The notes under the pieces are model-generated. The model was not told the origin of the DNA, searched no databases, and was given only the letters and a program-made list of their open reading frames with translations. Of a DNA stretch of 64,000 nt, positions 1-15,781 are shown piece after piece. Positions within the stretch are counted from its first letter, which is position 1; each line of letters starts with the position of its first letter. Made by a program: the position numbers and the translations under genes. Source of the stretch: Citrus sinensis (Eukaryota; Streptophyta; Magnoliopsida; Sapindales; Rutaceae); assembly GCF_022201045.2 (NCBI RefSeq), contig NC_068557.1, forward strand, positions 21,305,501-21,369,500, given 5' to 3'.

Positions 1-1126
1 ACATTACGTGTAGCCCTTTAGGCTAACACAATGATCTTTCATCTAGTCTTTGAGGTTGATAATGTTCTTTTAACTGCGGTGCCTTCTGCATTGGAAATCA
101 AAGATACTGTCTTTGCCATAGACCCGAATAATACTCATGGCCCAGATGGTTTTTCAAGTCTTTTTTATCAACATTGTTGGCATATTGTTAGTCCTAATGT
201 TGTCCATTTTGTCTAGCATTTTTTCACCACTAGTGAGTTACCTCATAATTTTGACTCTAATTTTATTGTGTTAATTCCTAAAGAGGATGGTGCCATTGAG
301 GTTTCTAAGTTTCGACTAATAACTCTTTCGAACTTCCTCTTCAAAATCATTCCGAAGATTCTAATAGATAGGTTGGGTACATTTATTACAAAAATTATTT
401 CTCCTCGCAGACTGGCTTTGTAAAAGGGCGTTGTATCTCTGAATCTATAGGTTTGGTTTCCGAGGCATACAATCTTCTTGATCGATGGATTCAAGGTGGT
501 AATATGAGGTTGAAATTAGATATCACAAAGGCCTTTGATACAATTGAGTGAGATTTTCTTTTTCGGGTTTTAAAGAATTTTGGTTTTTCATCTCAATTTA
601 TTTCCCGAGTTTCTATTTTGTTGCACTTTACTTGCATTTCCATTTATGTTAATGGCACTCCGAGGGGTTTTTTAGCTGTAACAGAGGAGTGAGGCATGGT
701 GATCATTTGTCTCTACTACTCTTTTGCTTGGCAGAGGAGGCTTTTAGCAGAGGCATTCTTAACTTATGAGAACAAGGGTTAATCTATGGTATCTCTTCTC
801 CAAAACTCAATTTTTCTCCAAGTCATGCACTGTATGCGAACGACATTTTTATTTTTGTTCGTGGTGATTATAATTCCCTCTTTAGCTTGATAGGGCTTTT
901 AGAATCTTATAGTCGCGCTTCTAGTCAAGTGATTAACAAGGCTAAATCATGGTTCTTTATTAGATCATATATGAGTCACATGATCAATTTTTTAAAGTCT
1001 TTTTTGGGGTTTCAAGAGGGTCCAACTACTTTTACTTACTTGAGAGTTTCGATATTTCACGAAATCTTTAGGAAGTAACACTTGCAGGTTATTACTGATG
1101 GAGTTCGAGAAAAGCCAGAAAGCTGG
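1..1126 (+). mobile_element. LINE (L1-type) reverse transcriptase remnant, 5' part
   Basis: Conceptual translation in several frames gives a plant LINE reverse transcriptase. The fingers segment contains GPDGFSSLFYQHCW (about 140-182). The stretch 240-345 resembles 'NFDSNFIVLIPKEDG', followed by a KLDI-type motif near 510-535 and a YADD-box region at 833-844. The catalytic box reads Y-A-N-D, so one of the two catalytic aspartates is lost. Stops and frameshifts (for example 214-216 and 421-423) break the frame, so the copy is dead. The element begins upstream of the window, so its 5' end and endonuclease domain are not seen. It is interrupted at 1126/1127 by the solo LTR and resumes at 2517. 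Confidence 0.85.
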
Positions 1127-2516
1127 TGATAACTCTATGAAATGAGAATTATTATGACACTTTTAGACTTGAATCAGTAATACTTAGAGAGTAAATGACA
1201 TATTTTTATTGCATTTTAATTATATTTTGCATAAACATCAATTTTAGTTTATTTTAATAATTTTTTTTTATTTAGAATAATTTGTGTGCTTAGATTATAT
1301 GTATAATTGTAAGTGACCGGAAGCTCAAATTTTAAGAAATGAATGCTAATGCAATAGGCTTGCAAAAATAAGGAAAGAACTTGATTACAGAAGAATTGAA
1401 ATAAGTCTAGAACAATGCAGATGTTGTAGCCGTTCATGCAGTACCATTGCTGTAGCAACTTTGGAGTATTGACAGAGAAGATACTTAGAAGATTGTGATA
1501 TGGAGTTTCCAAATCTGGAAGATACGTGCCCTAGACTTCCGGTTGCCCTAATTTTAAGCTATAAAAGGAGCACACAGGCAAAGGAAAGAGGGAGTCATCA
1601 ACTAAAGAGAAAAACTGAAAAGAAAAAACAAGAAAACAAAATTCAAGAGAGAGATTGAAGGTTGTCATAGAGGAGAAATCACAGAGATCAATTAGAAAAT
1701 TAGCCATTTTTTTATTTTCTTGTTTTTATCTCAGTATGGGGATGTATTTGATGGTTAAAACTCATTTATTTATTTTTTTTTCGCAAATCATGAACTAAAT
1801 TTGATTGTGGTTGAGTGATAAATGAACTTAATGGATGTTTGAATGACATAAGTGTGTTGCTCAGTATTTGCTACAATATTTTATCTTAATTGTATTTATT
1901 TTAATTCTCTATTTTGGCTGACCACCTATTTAGGGATATTAACTAAGAAAGAGCCTTAAAAAAGTCACCTAAATTGAGTCAATTTCAATTTAAATAGGGT
2001 CATGCTTTATCTAAAATTAATGATGAACATAGGAATTCACTTGTAGGGTAAATATAACCTAGATCGTTTATTGTTATATTTAATGTTGACGTAACAATTG
2101 GTCACTGTTATGTTGCATTAGATATAAGATATCCAACAGACAACAATTGAGGATACATGAGGGATTTACCCAGTGTTGTAGCAGATGATATAGCAACGAT
2201 ACTAGAATTGAAATAATAGTCAATACCATTAAGTGAGTTTATTCATTCAACTACTCCATTTCCATTTGTTTTATCCTTGTGTTTGACGTGAGAATTTTCT
2301 TTATTTTATTTTATTTATTGCATTTTTACTTTAATTTGTCTATTAGTTTCATTAGTTACTTTATTTTCATTTAAAACAAAACTGCATTGTTAAAGACCGC
2401 TGAAGCAAATCTAAAAACATCAATCCCTGTAGAGACGATATGAATACTCATCAGTATATTACTTATTGTATACACTTATATATCGACACTAATAGATTTA
2501 AAGATTGCACACACCA
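1127..2516 (+). repeat. Solo LTR of a Ty3-type retrotransposon inserted in the LINE
   Basis: The 1390-bp segment starts TG and ends CA and is flanked by a perfect 5-bp duplication, GCTGG (1122-1126 and 2517-2521). The LINE reverse-transcriptase reading is interrupted exactly here and continues on the other side. A TATA box (TATAAAAG, 1560-1567) and a downstream A-rich leader fit the U3/R layout of an LTR. The 3' end, with a 'cgacact' block followed by 'ttgcacacacca', resembles the end of the Athila LTR in this window. No internal retrotransposon sequence is present. I infer unequal recombination between two LTRs removed the body. Confidence 0.85.
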
Positions 2517-4369
2517 GCTGGATGGGAAAGTTACTTTCTACGGCTGGCTGCTTTTAACTTGTGTAGTTTGTTATCCAAGCCATGTTATTACATAGCTTTA
2601 TGATCTACCAATGACCATGCTCTCTTTTGAAGCAAATGAGTGGTTGGATCCGTAATTTCACTTGGACTTGCTCCTGTGATACTCGAAAAAAGATTTTTAT
2701 CTCTTGGCATCAGGTTTGTGCTCCAAAGGAATTTGATGGTTTAGGTATTCGTGACCTGTCCTTGCTTAATCGTGCCGTTTCCTTAAGACTTCTTGGCCTA
2801 TTTTGACATCTTCTTGTATTTGGTGTCAGTTTTTAAAAGGTTGGTATCAACTCTCTTTATACAATTAGTCTCGAACTTATTCCAATTCTTCCATTTGGCG
2901 GTGTTTGAAGAGTTAAATTCCTACTTTAGTTGCTAGTTACCGTTAGGTTGTGGGAGATGGAAAAAGATTAACCTGTGGCGTGATAGATGGCTATCAGATC
3001 CCATTGATTCTTTATTGAATATTAATTATTTAAGCATGAACCTTAATTCTTTTGTGAGTGCCTTGACTGGTGATAGTGCTTGGTATATTCTAGATCATTT
3101 TCAACCTTTGTTCCCTCAACTGGTTTTAAATATAAAAAATATAATGTTGCCCCTATTTGATACTGAAGATAAGATGGTGTGGTGCCACTCAGTAGATGGT
3201 GATCTTACTTTGTCATAAGCTTATCATTTTTTACTTGGCAACTGTGAAGTCTGCCCTTGGAACAAATGTTTGTGGTCACCTTTTATTCCTCCAAAAAAAC
3301 TCTATGTTTGCCTGGAGGTTGTTTTATAATAGACTTTCAATAGATGATCAGCTACGTTTATGTGAATTATGTGTCATCTCAGCGTGCCCCTTTTGCTTGC
3401 AAACTGATGAAATAGCTGCCCACTTATTTTTCTTATGCGGGCTCTCTCAACAACTTTGGGGTTGGCTTCCTTCTTTATTTATAGTCACCTTTCCTATGAA
3501 TAGAGACCTTGTGAGTTTTCGAAAGCTAATTCTTGATGATAGATTTTCTCATCACACAGCCTCCCTTTAGTGCATGGCTTACTTCATCCTGATTTATTAT
3601 TTGTGGAAACCTTAAAACTTATTATGCTTTGAAAATCGTGTGCTCTCCTTATCTCAACTAAAGGCCATTATTGCTTCTCACATTATTTTATTGAACTTTT
3701 ATTGTCCAGGACACACAGGCACTCAGGTTTCAATTTATGACATATTGGGCATAAAGAAGCCCTTATGGCATCCTCCAAAGGTAGTTTCAGTTTTCTGGCA
3801 TCCTCTTTTAATTTATTGGGTTAAAATTAATACATATAGCCTTGCTAGATGAAATTCAGGAAAGACAGCTTGCGGTTTTCATGGGATTTAATGGTGCCTT
3901 TAAAGGATGCTTTGCAGTGCCTTTAGGTATTAATTCATCATTTTATGCTGAAATATTTGGTGTTATTATGGCTATTGAAGAAGCAACTAATAAATGGCGG
4001 CAATATGTTTGGTTAGAGAGCGACTCTACTGCTGCGCTGTCTTGTCTTCATAATCCTAAATTTGCTCCTCCATGGTGCATCCGTAATAGATGGATTAATT
4101 GTTATAGCTTGATTAAAAATATGATTTTCAAATGCTCCTTTATTTTTTGAGAATGAAGTTAGGTAGCAGATTGCTTGTCTAACTTGGGTTTATCTTATTC
4201 CGCGTATACTTGGTGGGATTATCCACCAATGACTATTAGGAAAAAAGTTATTTGAGGATACTTAGGGCTATCCCAATTATCTTTTCATAACTTAACCTTT
4301 CGTTCATGAGGATCCTATATCTCTTCTCCCTTTTTTTTAATTATATTTTCAGATTTATATAAAAAAAAA
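2517..4369 (+). mobile_element. LINE remnant, 3' part (thumb, zinc-binding RVT and RNase H-like domains)
   Basis: The LINE continues after the solo LTR. A zinc-binding reverse-transcriptase-associated domain (zf-RVT) is readable at 3196-3570, with the order FAWRL...C..C..CPFC...HLFFLC. An RNase H-like segment lies at 3840-4110 and includes WLESDSTAAL. The 3' end is AT-rich and carries an A-run at 4361-4371 that could be the remnant poly(A) tail. Stops and frameshifts occur throughout. I could not find an unambiguous target duplication because the 5' end is outside the window. Confidence 0.75.
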
Positions 4370-5218
4370 AATAGTTATACTTACTGACATCTACATTAAG
4401 AGGTTAAAAAACAAATGACCTTCATGACTAATGGTGGAACTAGTCTTTCAATTTATGGTGCGTTTACTAATCAATAATCGGAATGAACTGAAATCGAAAT
4501 AGGGAATGATAATCAAAATAAATTGTTTGCTTTAGTTATGAGAATCGGAATCGAAATGAAGTATATTGTCATTAATGTGCTTACTTTATCTTGAAATTGG
4601 AATATATCATTACAATTCTAAACTAACTTTAGTTAATTATTGTGAATTAGTACAAGAACGTCTATCGTAGCTTAGCCAACACAATTTATAGGATATGTAT
4701 TTTATTTAAGAGGATACTGGAAGCAAATTGTATAAGAAGAAAATATTTGTATTGGCCAAATTGATACTGAATGGAGCTTTGTCAAGTGCAGGTGGATACT
4801 GTTCAATGGAGCTGTTTAAATATTTTATTTGTTCTTACATTTTCTTTCACATTCTTATATTCTTATCAATGCCAGGGGCCAGAAAATGGCCCATTAGTTG
4901 GGTCCAACAAACTTTTTCAATTATAAAAGAGTGGTAGAGAATATAATATGATTGAGAAAAAAATTGAAAACATGTAACATTATTTTAGAAATCAACAATG
5001 TAATACTAAACGCGGAAAAACTTATGAATTCATATTTCTAAAAAAAGAAAACTTAAATTTTAATAGTTTTATTTCCCTAGCAAAAAAAAAAAACTAGATT
5101 AACAAATTGAGCATTATTTATTCAAAAACAAAATAATATATATATTTTTTCTCCTAAACCTACTTTAGGATTGGTTGGTACCTCAATCTCTTGAAGTACA
5201 AGTACATGGATTCAAAAG
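4370..5218. other. AT-rich spacer, no gene seen
   Basis: This stretch has no reading frame with recognisable similarity. The block at 4455-4600 (GGTGCGTTTACTAATC and 'ggaatcgaaatg' motifs) resembles the end of a plant MITE, but I found no partner terminus. Confidence 0.5.
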
Positions 5219-5787
5219 TCCCTCTAGTGAATATGAAAGTTAATTTTTTTTTTTAAATTTTTCATTGAGGACTCTATGGGCTTATTTGTGCTTAGTTTTT
5301 TTGAGTTTATTTATGTATTTCTATAAACGTATATGTAAATTATAATGCAATATTAAGATATTTATAAACGAGGAAAAAAAAACTATTTTTTATGTCGAAA
5401 ATAGCACGTATTAAGTAGAGACATGCTCTACATGTTGTGTGTTTCTACAATTCAATCTTTGAATTAGTTATGTTTGTGTTAGTTGGCTCTAAATTATAGG
5501 ATAATTCCCTCCAATGAATATGCAAGTTAGTTTTCTTTGATTTTTAATTGACGATTCAGTGGGCTTATTTGTGCTTAGTCTTTTTGAGCTTATTTATGTA
5601 TTTCTATAAACTTATATGTAAATTATAATGTAATATAAAGATATTTATAAACGAGGAAAGAAGTTATTTTTTATGTCGAAAATAGCACTTATTAAGTAGA
5701 GACATGCTCTACATGTTGTGTGTTTCTACGATTCAATCTTTGAATTAGTTATTGTGTGTGCTAGTTGGCTCTAAATTATAGGATAAT
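5219..5787. repeat. Tandem duplication, 287-bp unit, two copies
   Basis: Copy 1 is 5219-5505 and copy 2 is 5506-5787. They share long identical blocks such as 'tagagacatgctctacat' and end with the same 'ggctctaaattataggataat' region. Differences are scattered substitutions plus small indels, so by eye the identity is around 90% or higher. The unit has no coding potential and contains the palindromic core ATGCTCTACAT in each copy. Confidence 0.9.
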
Positions 5788-7779
5788 AATTTAGTTTAAA
5801 GTAGAAAATTAGTGCCGGGTCACAAATAAAAAAGTAAAGATTTGATGATTGCAAAAGTAAGTAATTGACTTGTTAAATATATATATTTTAAATATAAAAA
5901 GCAGTGGTGATAAAAATGATGACAATTAAAGTCAATAAAAGACTCCACAAAACTAATTTTTCAATAAATTTTCTATTGATGCCAAACTTTGACTTACCTT
6001 TCAACGGATCTCAATATGAATTGAAAAAAACAAAAATCCTGATTTTAATCCAACAAATAAAAATAATCATCACTTTTCGCATTCATGCTTGATGCTTTTC
6101 TAAAGAATAATATTTCGATAAAATTAGAGAAGGAAGTATGAGGAAAATTTGACATGGCCAATTACCTTAACCAATGTTACTAAATTTACTAGTTATATGA
6201 AAGAGATAAATAATTGTGACCTTAATTATTTCTTTTAAGATGAATTTAGTATATACATAGTATAAAAAACGATTTTATTTTTTTGGGCTCAAACTGTTGA
6301 AATCCTCAAGCTAACGTCTGAATCAGTACTCAGTAGACTGCGTAATGTCCACCAACTTGGCTTGTCCACTAATTGAGTGCGTAGGAAGTTGCTGAAAGTT
6401 GAATTTAATATTAATATTACTACTTTGATTCCAATATGTGAAGTTGAAAATAGAACAGAGTCAACTATTGTAAAATTAACTAAGCCACATTTTGAATGTT
6501 GAGTATATTTTTTCTATTCTTCGTTCAAGTTGTTTCATTTTATTTATTTTTAAAAAATATTTTTAAGTTACGCTCATTGCTATAGTGTTGATCAGGACTC
6601 GTCTCAAAATTTTTTGCGTTCTTATTTATGGAGAGGATAATTCAATTGACGATGATTTAACGAACTTGAGTTAGTTGAATGATTCTTAAATATGATGAAA
6701 TGAGCCGTTAATTTTCATTAATTCTCCTAAAATTTTCTCAAATATTAATTTGTTCAATGAAATATGAATTAATTTGGACTAATAAATTAATTATGTGACA
6801 TTGTGTTGTATTAAATAATTTTGTAAATATGGAATCTTAAAAATATATAAATCCCATTTTGGAATTGTATTAAAGATGCGGTGCGTTGGATATATTGCCA
6901 CGTGTTAGCCTGTTAGGTTTTGTTTTTTCTTCGAAGCCAAAAAAAATGCACGTTGATGTTATCGCCCACCACGCTGACGCTGCTGATGAAATGGACATGC
7001 CGTAGAATCTCGTCAGCATGAATGCCAATCCGGCCAAGTACGATTCGATACGCTGCCGTTTGGTGACTAACGGTTAACTAAAATGCTTTGTTCATTTACG
7101 TTTTTGTACCTCCAATTGGATAATGCATTATGAATTTATGGGACAAGCAATCTTATTCCAAATAATGCAACCTCCAACCCTCACACACTAAATGCAGCCC
7201 CCTTTGAAATACCATTTATGGTTCCCATATTTCCAAACCCCGCATCTAAAAATTAGGAGAAAAAAAATTTATATGAGTCGTATATCACATATTTGTTTAT
7301 TCGTCAATAAATAAATGTCACATGTATATATATTTATTAAGAAAAAAATAACTTAAAATATGTATAACTTATTTATTTGATAACTGAGATGAGATCACTC
7401 CACATAAATTTTTTTATAAAAAATAACTAATTTCGGATAATATCATTCCATATAAATTTTTCTGTAAAAGATAATTAAGAAATAATAAAAAATAATCCAA
7501 TCAATAATTTCACGTCAACCATTACAATTATAAATTCAAAAGTTATAATACGTGATAGTATAAGTAATCTTGCTTAATTTGAATGAAGATACCACAAATT
7601 TAAAAAATATTTTAACAAGTTGTTGTTTAAAATTTTTTTCCCCAAAAATTTGGTTACTTGTATATTTGAAGACTCATCCTCCGGATATTTCGTTTTACTT
7701 TTTTCTAAATTTTTGTTAATGAAAATGAACAAAGTGTCTCCAAAAGGCTAAATTAGTAAATACACACCTGTGCGCGAGA
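5788..7779. other. AT-rich intergenic region upstream of AACT2
   Basis: No gene is supported. The 62-aa frame at 5904-6092 has no family features. A less AT-rich island at about 6880-7080 includes CCACGTGT (6899-6906), a G-box core, but it lies far from the likely promoter. The rest is low-complexity A/T sequence. Confidence 0.5.
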
Positions 7780-7812
7780 CACGTGCTCGGACATTCCGCG
7801 GCCTCTATATAA
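7780..7812 (+). promoter_or_regulatory. AACT2 core promoter: G-box and TATA box
   Basis: A perfect G-box CACGTG (7780-7785) lies about 20 bp before a TATA box (TCTATATAA, 7804-7812). The leader exon with GC-richer sequence follows. The spacing to the first splice donor at 7924 gives a short non-coding first exon. G-boxes are bound by bHLH or bZIP factors, so light or stress control is possible but not shown. Confidence 0.65.
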
Positions 7813-7834
7813 TCAGAAGTTCAGAACAACTCTT

Positions 7835-8954
7835 CGCCATTTCCTCAGCACGACATTTCTGCGCTTCCACCCGCAAAAACCATCTCCTCCTCACGTGATC
7901 CACACTCACTCTGAATCTCGCAGGTAAATTCCATGATGGAGTTTTTTTTTTTTTTTTTGACCCCTATTATTGAAGTAATTCAAATGAAAAAGCTAAAAAA
8001 AAAAGTGCTAGATGTTTAATTATTTGTTTCTTCAACTTAGATTTAGCTGATTTTAATGTTTATGTTCCGTTCGTTTTTGAAAATTCTGTTTGGTTGGTGA
8101 GAAAACTGAGGGAAGACGAAAATGCAGAAGATATTTTATTTTTTCTGTTTTTCCTACATTTTCTCGGTAGTCAAATGACGGTTTGAAATTGGATAGTTAG
8201 TTGTTAGTTACGCATTTTTATCTACTTTAGAACTGTTATTTAATTTAATTTGGCAATTATTTATTTACGCTACTGTAAATGCTAATTCAAATATTAACAG
8301 AGATTTACTACTAACGTAATATTCTTCATGATTAGATTAGTCTATATGCGATCTGATTTTAAACGATTTCTTCAAATCTCTCCTTTTTTTTTTGGTAATT
8401 TATTTCCTAATTATTAACTTCTTTTTTAATTTTTTGGTTTTTTTGGAAAAAAGAAAGAGTGAAAATATAGTTTATTTATTTATTTAATGTTTCTACTGTC
8501 TTCATGCAGTTATTATGGATCCTATAATAAGCAAGATCTTTCCTGTTTTATCCGTTCATATGAATTGTGCTTAGTTATCTGAGTTTACGTATTTTGTTCT
8601 GTACCTACTTTTTTATTTATTTTTTGAGAGGTACCCACTTCTTTATTGATTTAGGATAAGTAGAGTCAAAGTCTAATTTCTTTTTTCTGGTTTAATTAGG
8701 GTTGCTTTATGTTTTCTTGTTGGTTCATATGTATTGTGTATTTGTGCTTGTGATTTTAGGTTCTTTACACAGTTTTCGTCAATAATATTCAGTAATTTCT
8801 CAATTGAGATCTTTTCCTCTCTAGTGAAAGCTTCCTTCTTGGGTTATTGAGACTGTGCACTAGAACTACATCTAGTATCTTTTCCATACTGCCTCATTTA
8901 TTTGACTAACCATAAGTGAAATAAATTTGTACAGATCGTGATTGGCATTGACAA
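7835..8954 (+). other. AACT2 5' leader with a 1.0-kb leader intron
   Basis: The first exon (start about 7835, inferred from the TATA box) ends at CGCAG|gtaaat with the donor at 7924. The acceptor is ttgtacag|ATCG with the exon resuming at 8935. The intron (7924-8934) is T-rich on the sense strand, as plant introns are. The start codon follows 20 nt after the acceptor. Long 5'UTR introns near the promoter often raise expression in plants. Confidence 0.7.
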
Positions 8955-12042
<3,088 letters not shown>

Positions 12043-12057
12043 GCCTTTTCTGTTCGG

Positions 12058-12265
12058 GTAAGTCTCATGCATATTCATTTAAAATTTACATGAGCACATA
12101 GGCATAGTTAGGCTATGATTAACATGACTGCAACTTCTCTTTGCTACAGATTATTATCAACGAGGTTGCACCCTTCTTGTGGAGTATAATTATGGCCCAT
12201 TAGGGTGGGGTGTTGTGCAATTGTATCTCCGTTTCTTTTTCATATGTGCTTTCGTCTTCAATAAA
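12058..12265 (+). terminator. AACT2 3' UTR with probable intron and poly(A) signal
   Basis: After the stop codon a probable 3' UTR intron runs 12058-12149 (donor gtaagtc, acceptor gctacag). A consensus AATAAA poly(A) signal sits at 12260-12265, about 220 nt after the stop. Confidence 0.6.
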
Positions 12266-13371
12266 AAGATAATAATTTTCTGGCTTTGCTCTCTCTCTGT
12301 CTCTCTCTGTCTCTTTCATTTTATATATGTGTGCGCGTACGTGTGAATTAAATGGTATGAACTTTGATGATAATCGTGCTATTGTATGTAACTAACAATT
12401 GAAAGTAATTGCTTGCAACATCAAACACCATTGCTACTAAATTTTTAGAAACACAATTTATTTATAATCGTTATCCGTGATTCAAAACAGATCCATACTG
12501 CTCTCCAGTAGCAAATGACCCAGCAAACGTGCGCAAAAATCACTCTCAATCCAATCCACATGTTGCATCCTATTAAAAAAAAAAAAAAAAAAAATCCACA
12601 CGTTACATGTAGAGAAGCCTCATGAGACTATCAATAATTGGGAAGCTAAGTTGTGTCATCGATGCACCAGACATTGCCTAATGGGTAGTTACAACATTTA
12701 AGCTTGTACGTAAAACAAGAACGTCATGAAATAAGTGATCTCTCTTCTTTTTTTTTTCTCCATTTAAGTTAAAATCGAGGCATCTTTACCAAAATACAAT
12801 TCTATAATCACACAATCTGATAATACATTTAGTTTAAAATTGGAGACTCAAAGATTTTCTCAATATTGTATGTCACTATGCATGAGGAATACGGAATAGG
12901 GTGAGGTTATTTACATTCTTAATAAATTCTTTAAACACTTTTTTAGTTAAGATACTCGACGAGAAAATATTAAAATTAAATAATTACTCAACACGCTCTT
13001 AAAAATTTCAAAATGACCTCAAATTGAATCATTGCCGTAGTATAGTTTTATTTTCGGTCTACAACCACAAAAATAATTTTAAAACCCAACTCTTTCACTC
13101 TTCGATAATTCACCAACAAGAACATGCTTTTCATTTGATTTTGGTTCGCAAGCTTCGTGTATAGTCAGACGGATAAAAATAGTTGATAACATAATCTATA
13201 AGGCTTGTGAGCCATGACCAATCCAAAAGCTAGTTAATAGAATAATATATAGGATTTTAATTTAATGAAAAACGTCAGAGGTAGGATCAGATAAAACTAA
13301 AAACCAACAGCTTTCTACGCTTGTGATTGATATTAATGAAGTCTTTGCATAGAGATGTTAACTAGATATCT
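12266..13371. other. Intergenic AT-rich region
   Basis: No gene is seen. It holds a CT/TG microsatellite (about 12290-12317) and poly-A and poly-T runs. None of the small frames has family features. Confidence 0.5.
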
Positions 13372-13380
13372 TTGTAGATT

Positions 13381-14170
13381 TTTTTTTTTTTTTTGAGAAA
13401 TTATCTTTTTGTTTTTTGGTCAGATATATATTTAACTACTATAAAATCTTGACATGTACTTTGCACCATCTTTATTTTTCAGTTTGTAATCAATTAACTA
13501 CTTTAACACAAAAAAAAAATGACTATTTTATCTTTAAATAAATTAAAAGACCATTTTATTCTACAAAATTTTGAAAAATAAAAAAATTCATAATTATAGA
13601 ATATCCCTAAATTTAATAAAATAAATCAATCTTAAATTCAATATGTTAATTTTTTATAAATATAATTTCATTTAAAAATTATCATGTTAATTTTTTGTAA
13701 TCATAATTTCATTTAATTTGTATAGGGAAGTTTCTTAATATTAATTATTGGAAAGTTTGCAATAATTATAGAGAGCTTTTCTCTTCATTTTAATTTTTGT
13801 AAACTTCCTATACTTAATTTAATTAAAAAAAATTAAATGAAATTATAAATACAAAAAAAGTATAATTATAAGATGTTATTTTTATAATTATTATTTTATG
13901 TAAAAATTATCATCTTAAATTTTTTAGATTTATTTATTTTAATGAATTTAGGGGTATTCTTATAATTATAATTTTTATATTTTTCAAAATTTTGTGGAAG
14001 AAAATAGTCTTTTAATTCATTTAGGGATAGAATGGTTACTTTTAGTATCAAAGTGGTTATTTGATACAAGTTTAAAAATAAAGATATGCCACAATTTTGT
14101 GGTGGTTAAATGTATATGTGACAAAAAAAAAAAAAGTGGTACAGAGATAATTTTCTTTTCTTTTTTTAAG
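13381..14170. mobile_element. Mutator-type foldback MITE (long terminal inverted repeats)
   Basis: The segment is a large imperfect palindrome. The left arm (about 13390-13740) pairs with the reverse complement of the right arm (about 13805-14160). Matching blocks include 'ttttcaaaattttg' and 'ggtcttttaatt', each near its mirror position. The element is flanked by a perfect 9-bp duplication TTGTAGATT (13372-13380 and 14171-14179), the length typical of Mutator-like elements. It encodes nothing and is about 790 bp long. The arms are diverged, so it is not recent. Confidence 0.75.
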
Positions 14171-14179
14171 TTGTAGATT

Positions 14180-14902
14180 TAAAATTGGTAGTGAATCTAA
14201 GAAATTTGTTAATACTAAGATTTATTGGTAGAGAGAATTTAACCGAGCATAATATGTCAAAAAGAAAAAAAGGTGAAAATGAGACTGTGAATACAAATAT
14301 ATAGGAAGTTTAATTGTTTAAGTACTTTTTTCATGCATTTTTTCGTTAGAGATATTATGGCATAATAGGTGTGCCAAATAGAATTTCACATAAAACCAAT
14401 GTCACAAAAGAGCTCATAACATAATATTATCGTGAAAAAATAAATCTTTAGTATTTTATTTATTAAAAATAGCTTAAAGGTTAAGGTCATATTTCCTAGT
14501 GCGATGTAGTGGAAAAAACTATAACTATAAAATAAAAATTAATAGTATATAGTAAATAAAATATTCAAATAATAATTTTGAAAAAAATAATAAATATCTT
14601 ATAAATTTTCATCATACAAGTAATAGATTAAATCAACTTAACTTCTAAACTACAGTAATTTTTCATCATAGCTCAATAGTACTCACCTTGCAACATAAAG
14701 ACTTATAATCCTTGAGTTTGAGTCGCGACGAAGGCCACGAGTTAAATAAGTGGTACTATAGTTTGAGAAATATTGAATCAAATCCCGAAAAAGATAATAT
14801 AGCTCTATGAACAATTAAGCCCATCAAGCCCGACTAATAAATCTCCACGAAGGATTGAGCCCATCAATATTGGGATGATCTGGATGATTTAAATGATTTA
14901 AA
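14180..14902. other. AT-rich intergenic region
   Basis: No gene or element boundary is supported here. Confidence 0.5.
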
Positions 14903-14910
14903 CCTGGGAA

Positions 14911-15773
14911 TAGAGATGGCCAACAGACAGTGCCCTGTCGGCCCAGGCCTATTAAAGGAAGTCCACGTGTGCTCGTGCTCATGTCGAGCCGTACCCATTA
15001 TTCGTTTCGTGTCATGTCGTGCCATGTCTACACCTGTCATACTGTGGGCCGTGCCGTGTTGTGCCTAGGAAAAATAGTCCACTAAATTTTATTTTTTTTT
15101 AAGAGCGTATGCTAAGTTATTGACTTATTTTTTTTAAGTTTATGTACTTTGTTTGGACCCATGTGCCTTTATTTAAATTTAATAAAATAAAAAATTAAAA
15201 ACTCAAGTTCATATTCAATAATAAAAAATTAATAATAATAAGAGAATATAATATTAGTTGTTAAGTTTGACTCTATGGTATTATAATTCTTTTTTGGTAA
15301 TTAACAACAACAATAATAATAATTTTTTTAAGGGTTAACTTAATTGTTAACTTGGAATTACGTAGAGTCATATATCATAATTTATAATAATATTAATACA
15401 TATTTATAAAATCATGATATATATAATTTTATTTATTAAAATCATGATATCAGTTATTTATTTAATAAATTATAAATATAAATCAATTATAATTTTTTTG
15501 AAACTAAGAATTAAATAAATTTAAAAAATTTGAGCTAATAAAATATATTAAAAAATTTAATTTTAAGTTATTTATAAAATCATAAAATTTTAAGTTTACT
15601 TTTATTAAAAAATGAAACGCGTTCATTGCGTGTTGTGCTTTATCATATCTCTAATTATGTCGTATTTTTAAGATCCACGTGCTTAAAATTTAAACCTGAC
15701 ACAACTCACATACGTATCGTGTCGTGCCGCGTGCTCTACCAGAACGTGCTTGTACCGTCCGGGGCCACCTCTA
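14911..15773. mobile_element. hAT-type MITE with GC-rich subterminal repeats
   Basis: Termini are TAGAGATGGCC (left) and GGCCACCTCTA (right), inverted copies with one mismatch. Flanking octamers CCTGGGAA (14903-14910) and CCCGGAAA (15774-15781) agree at 6 of 8 positions and are read as a decayed 8-bp target duplication. Subterminal regions carry repeated GTCGTGCC/GTGTCGTG words, while the core is very AT-rich. This architecture matches the complete copy at 53337-54041. No transposase is present. Confidence 0.65.
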
Positions 15774-15781
15774 CCCGGAAA

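Noticed and set aside
4455..4640. MITE-like end GGTGCGTTTACTAATC
   Set aside because: No inverted partner end or target duplication was found nearby, so the element cannot be bounded.
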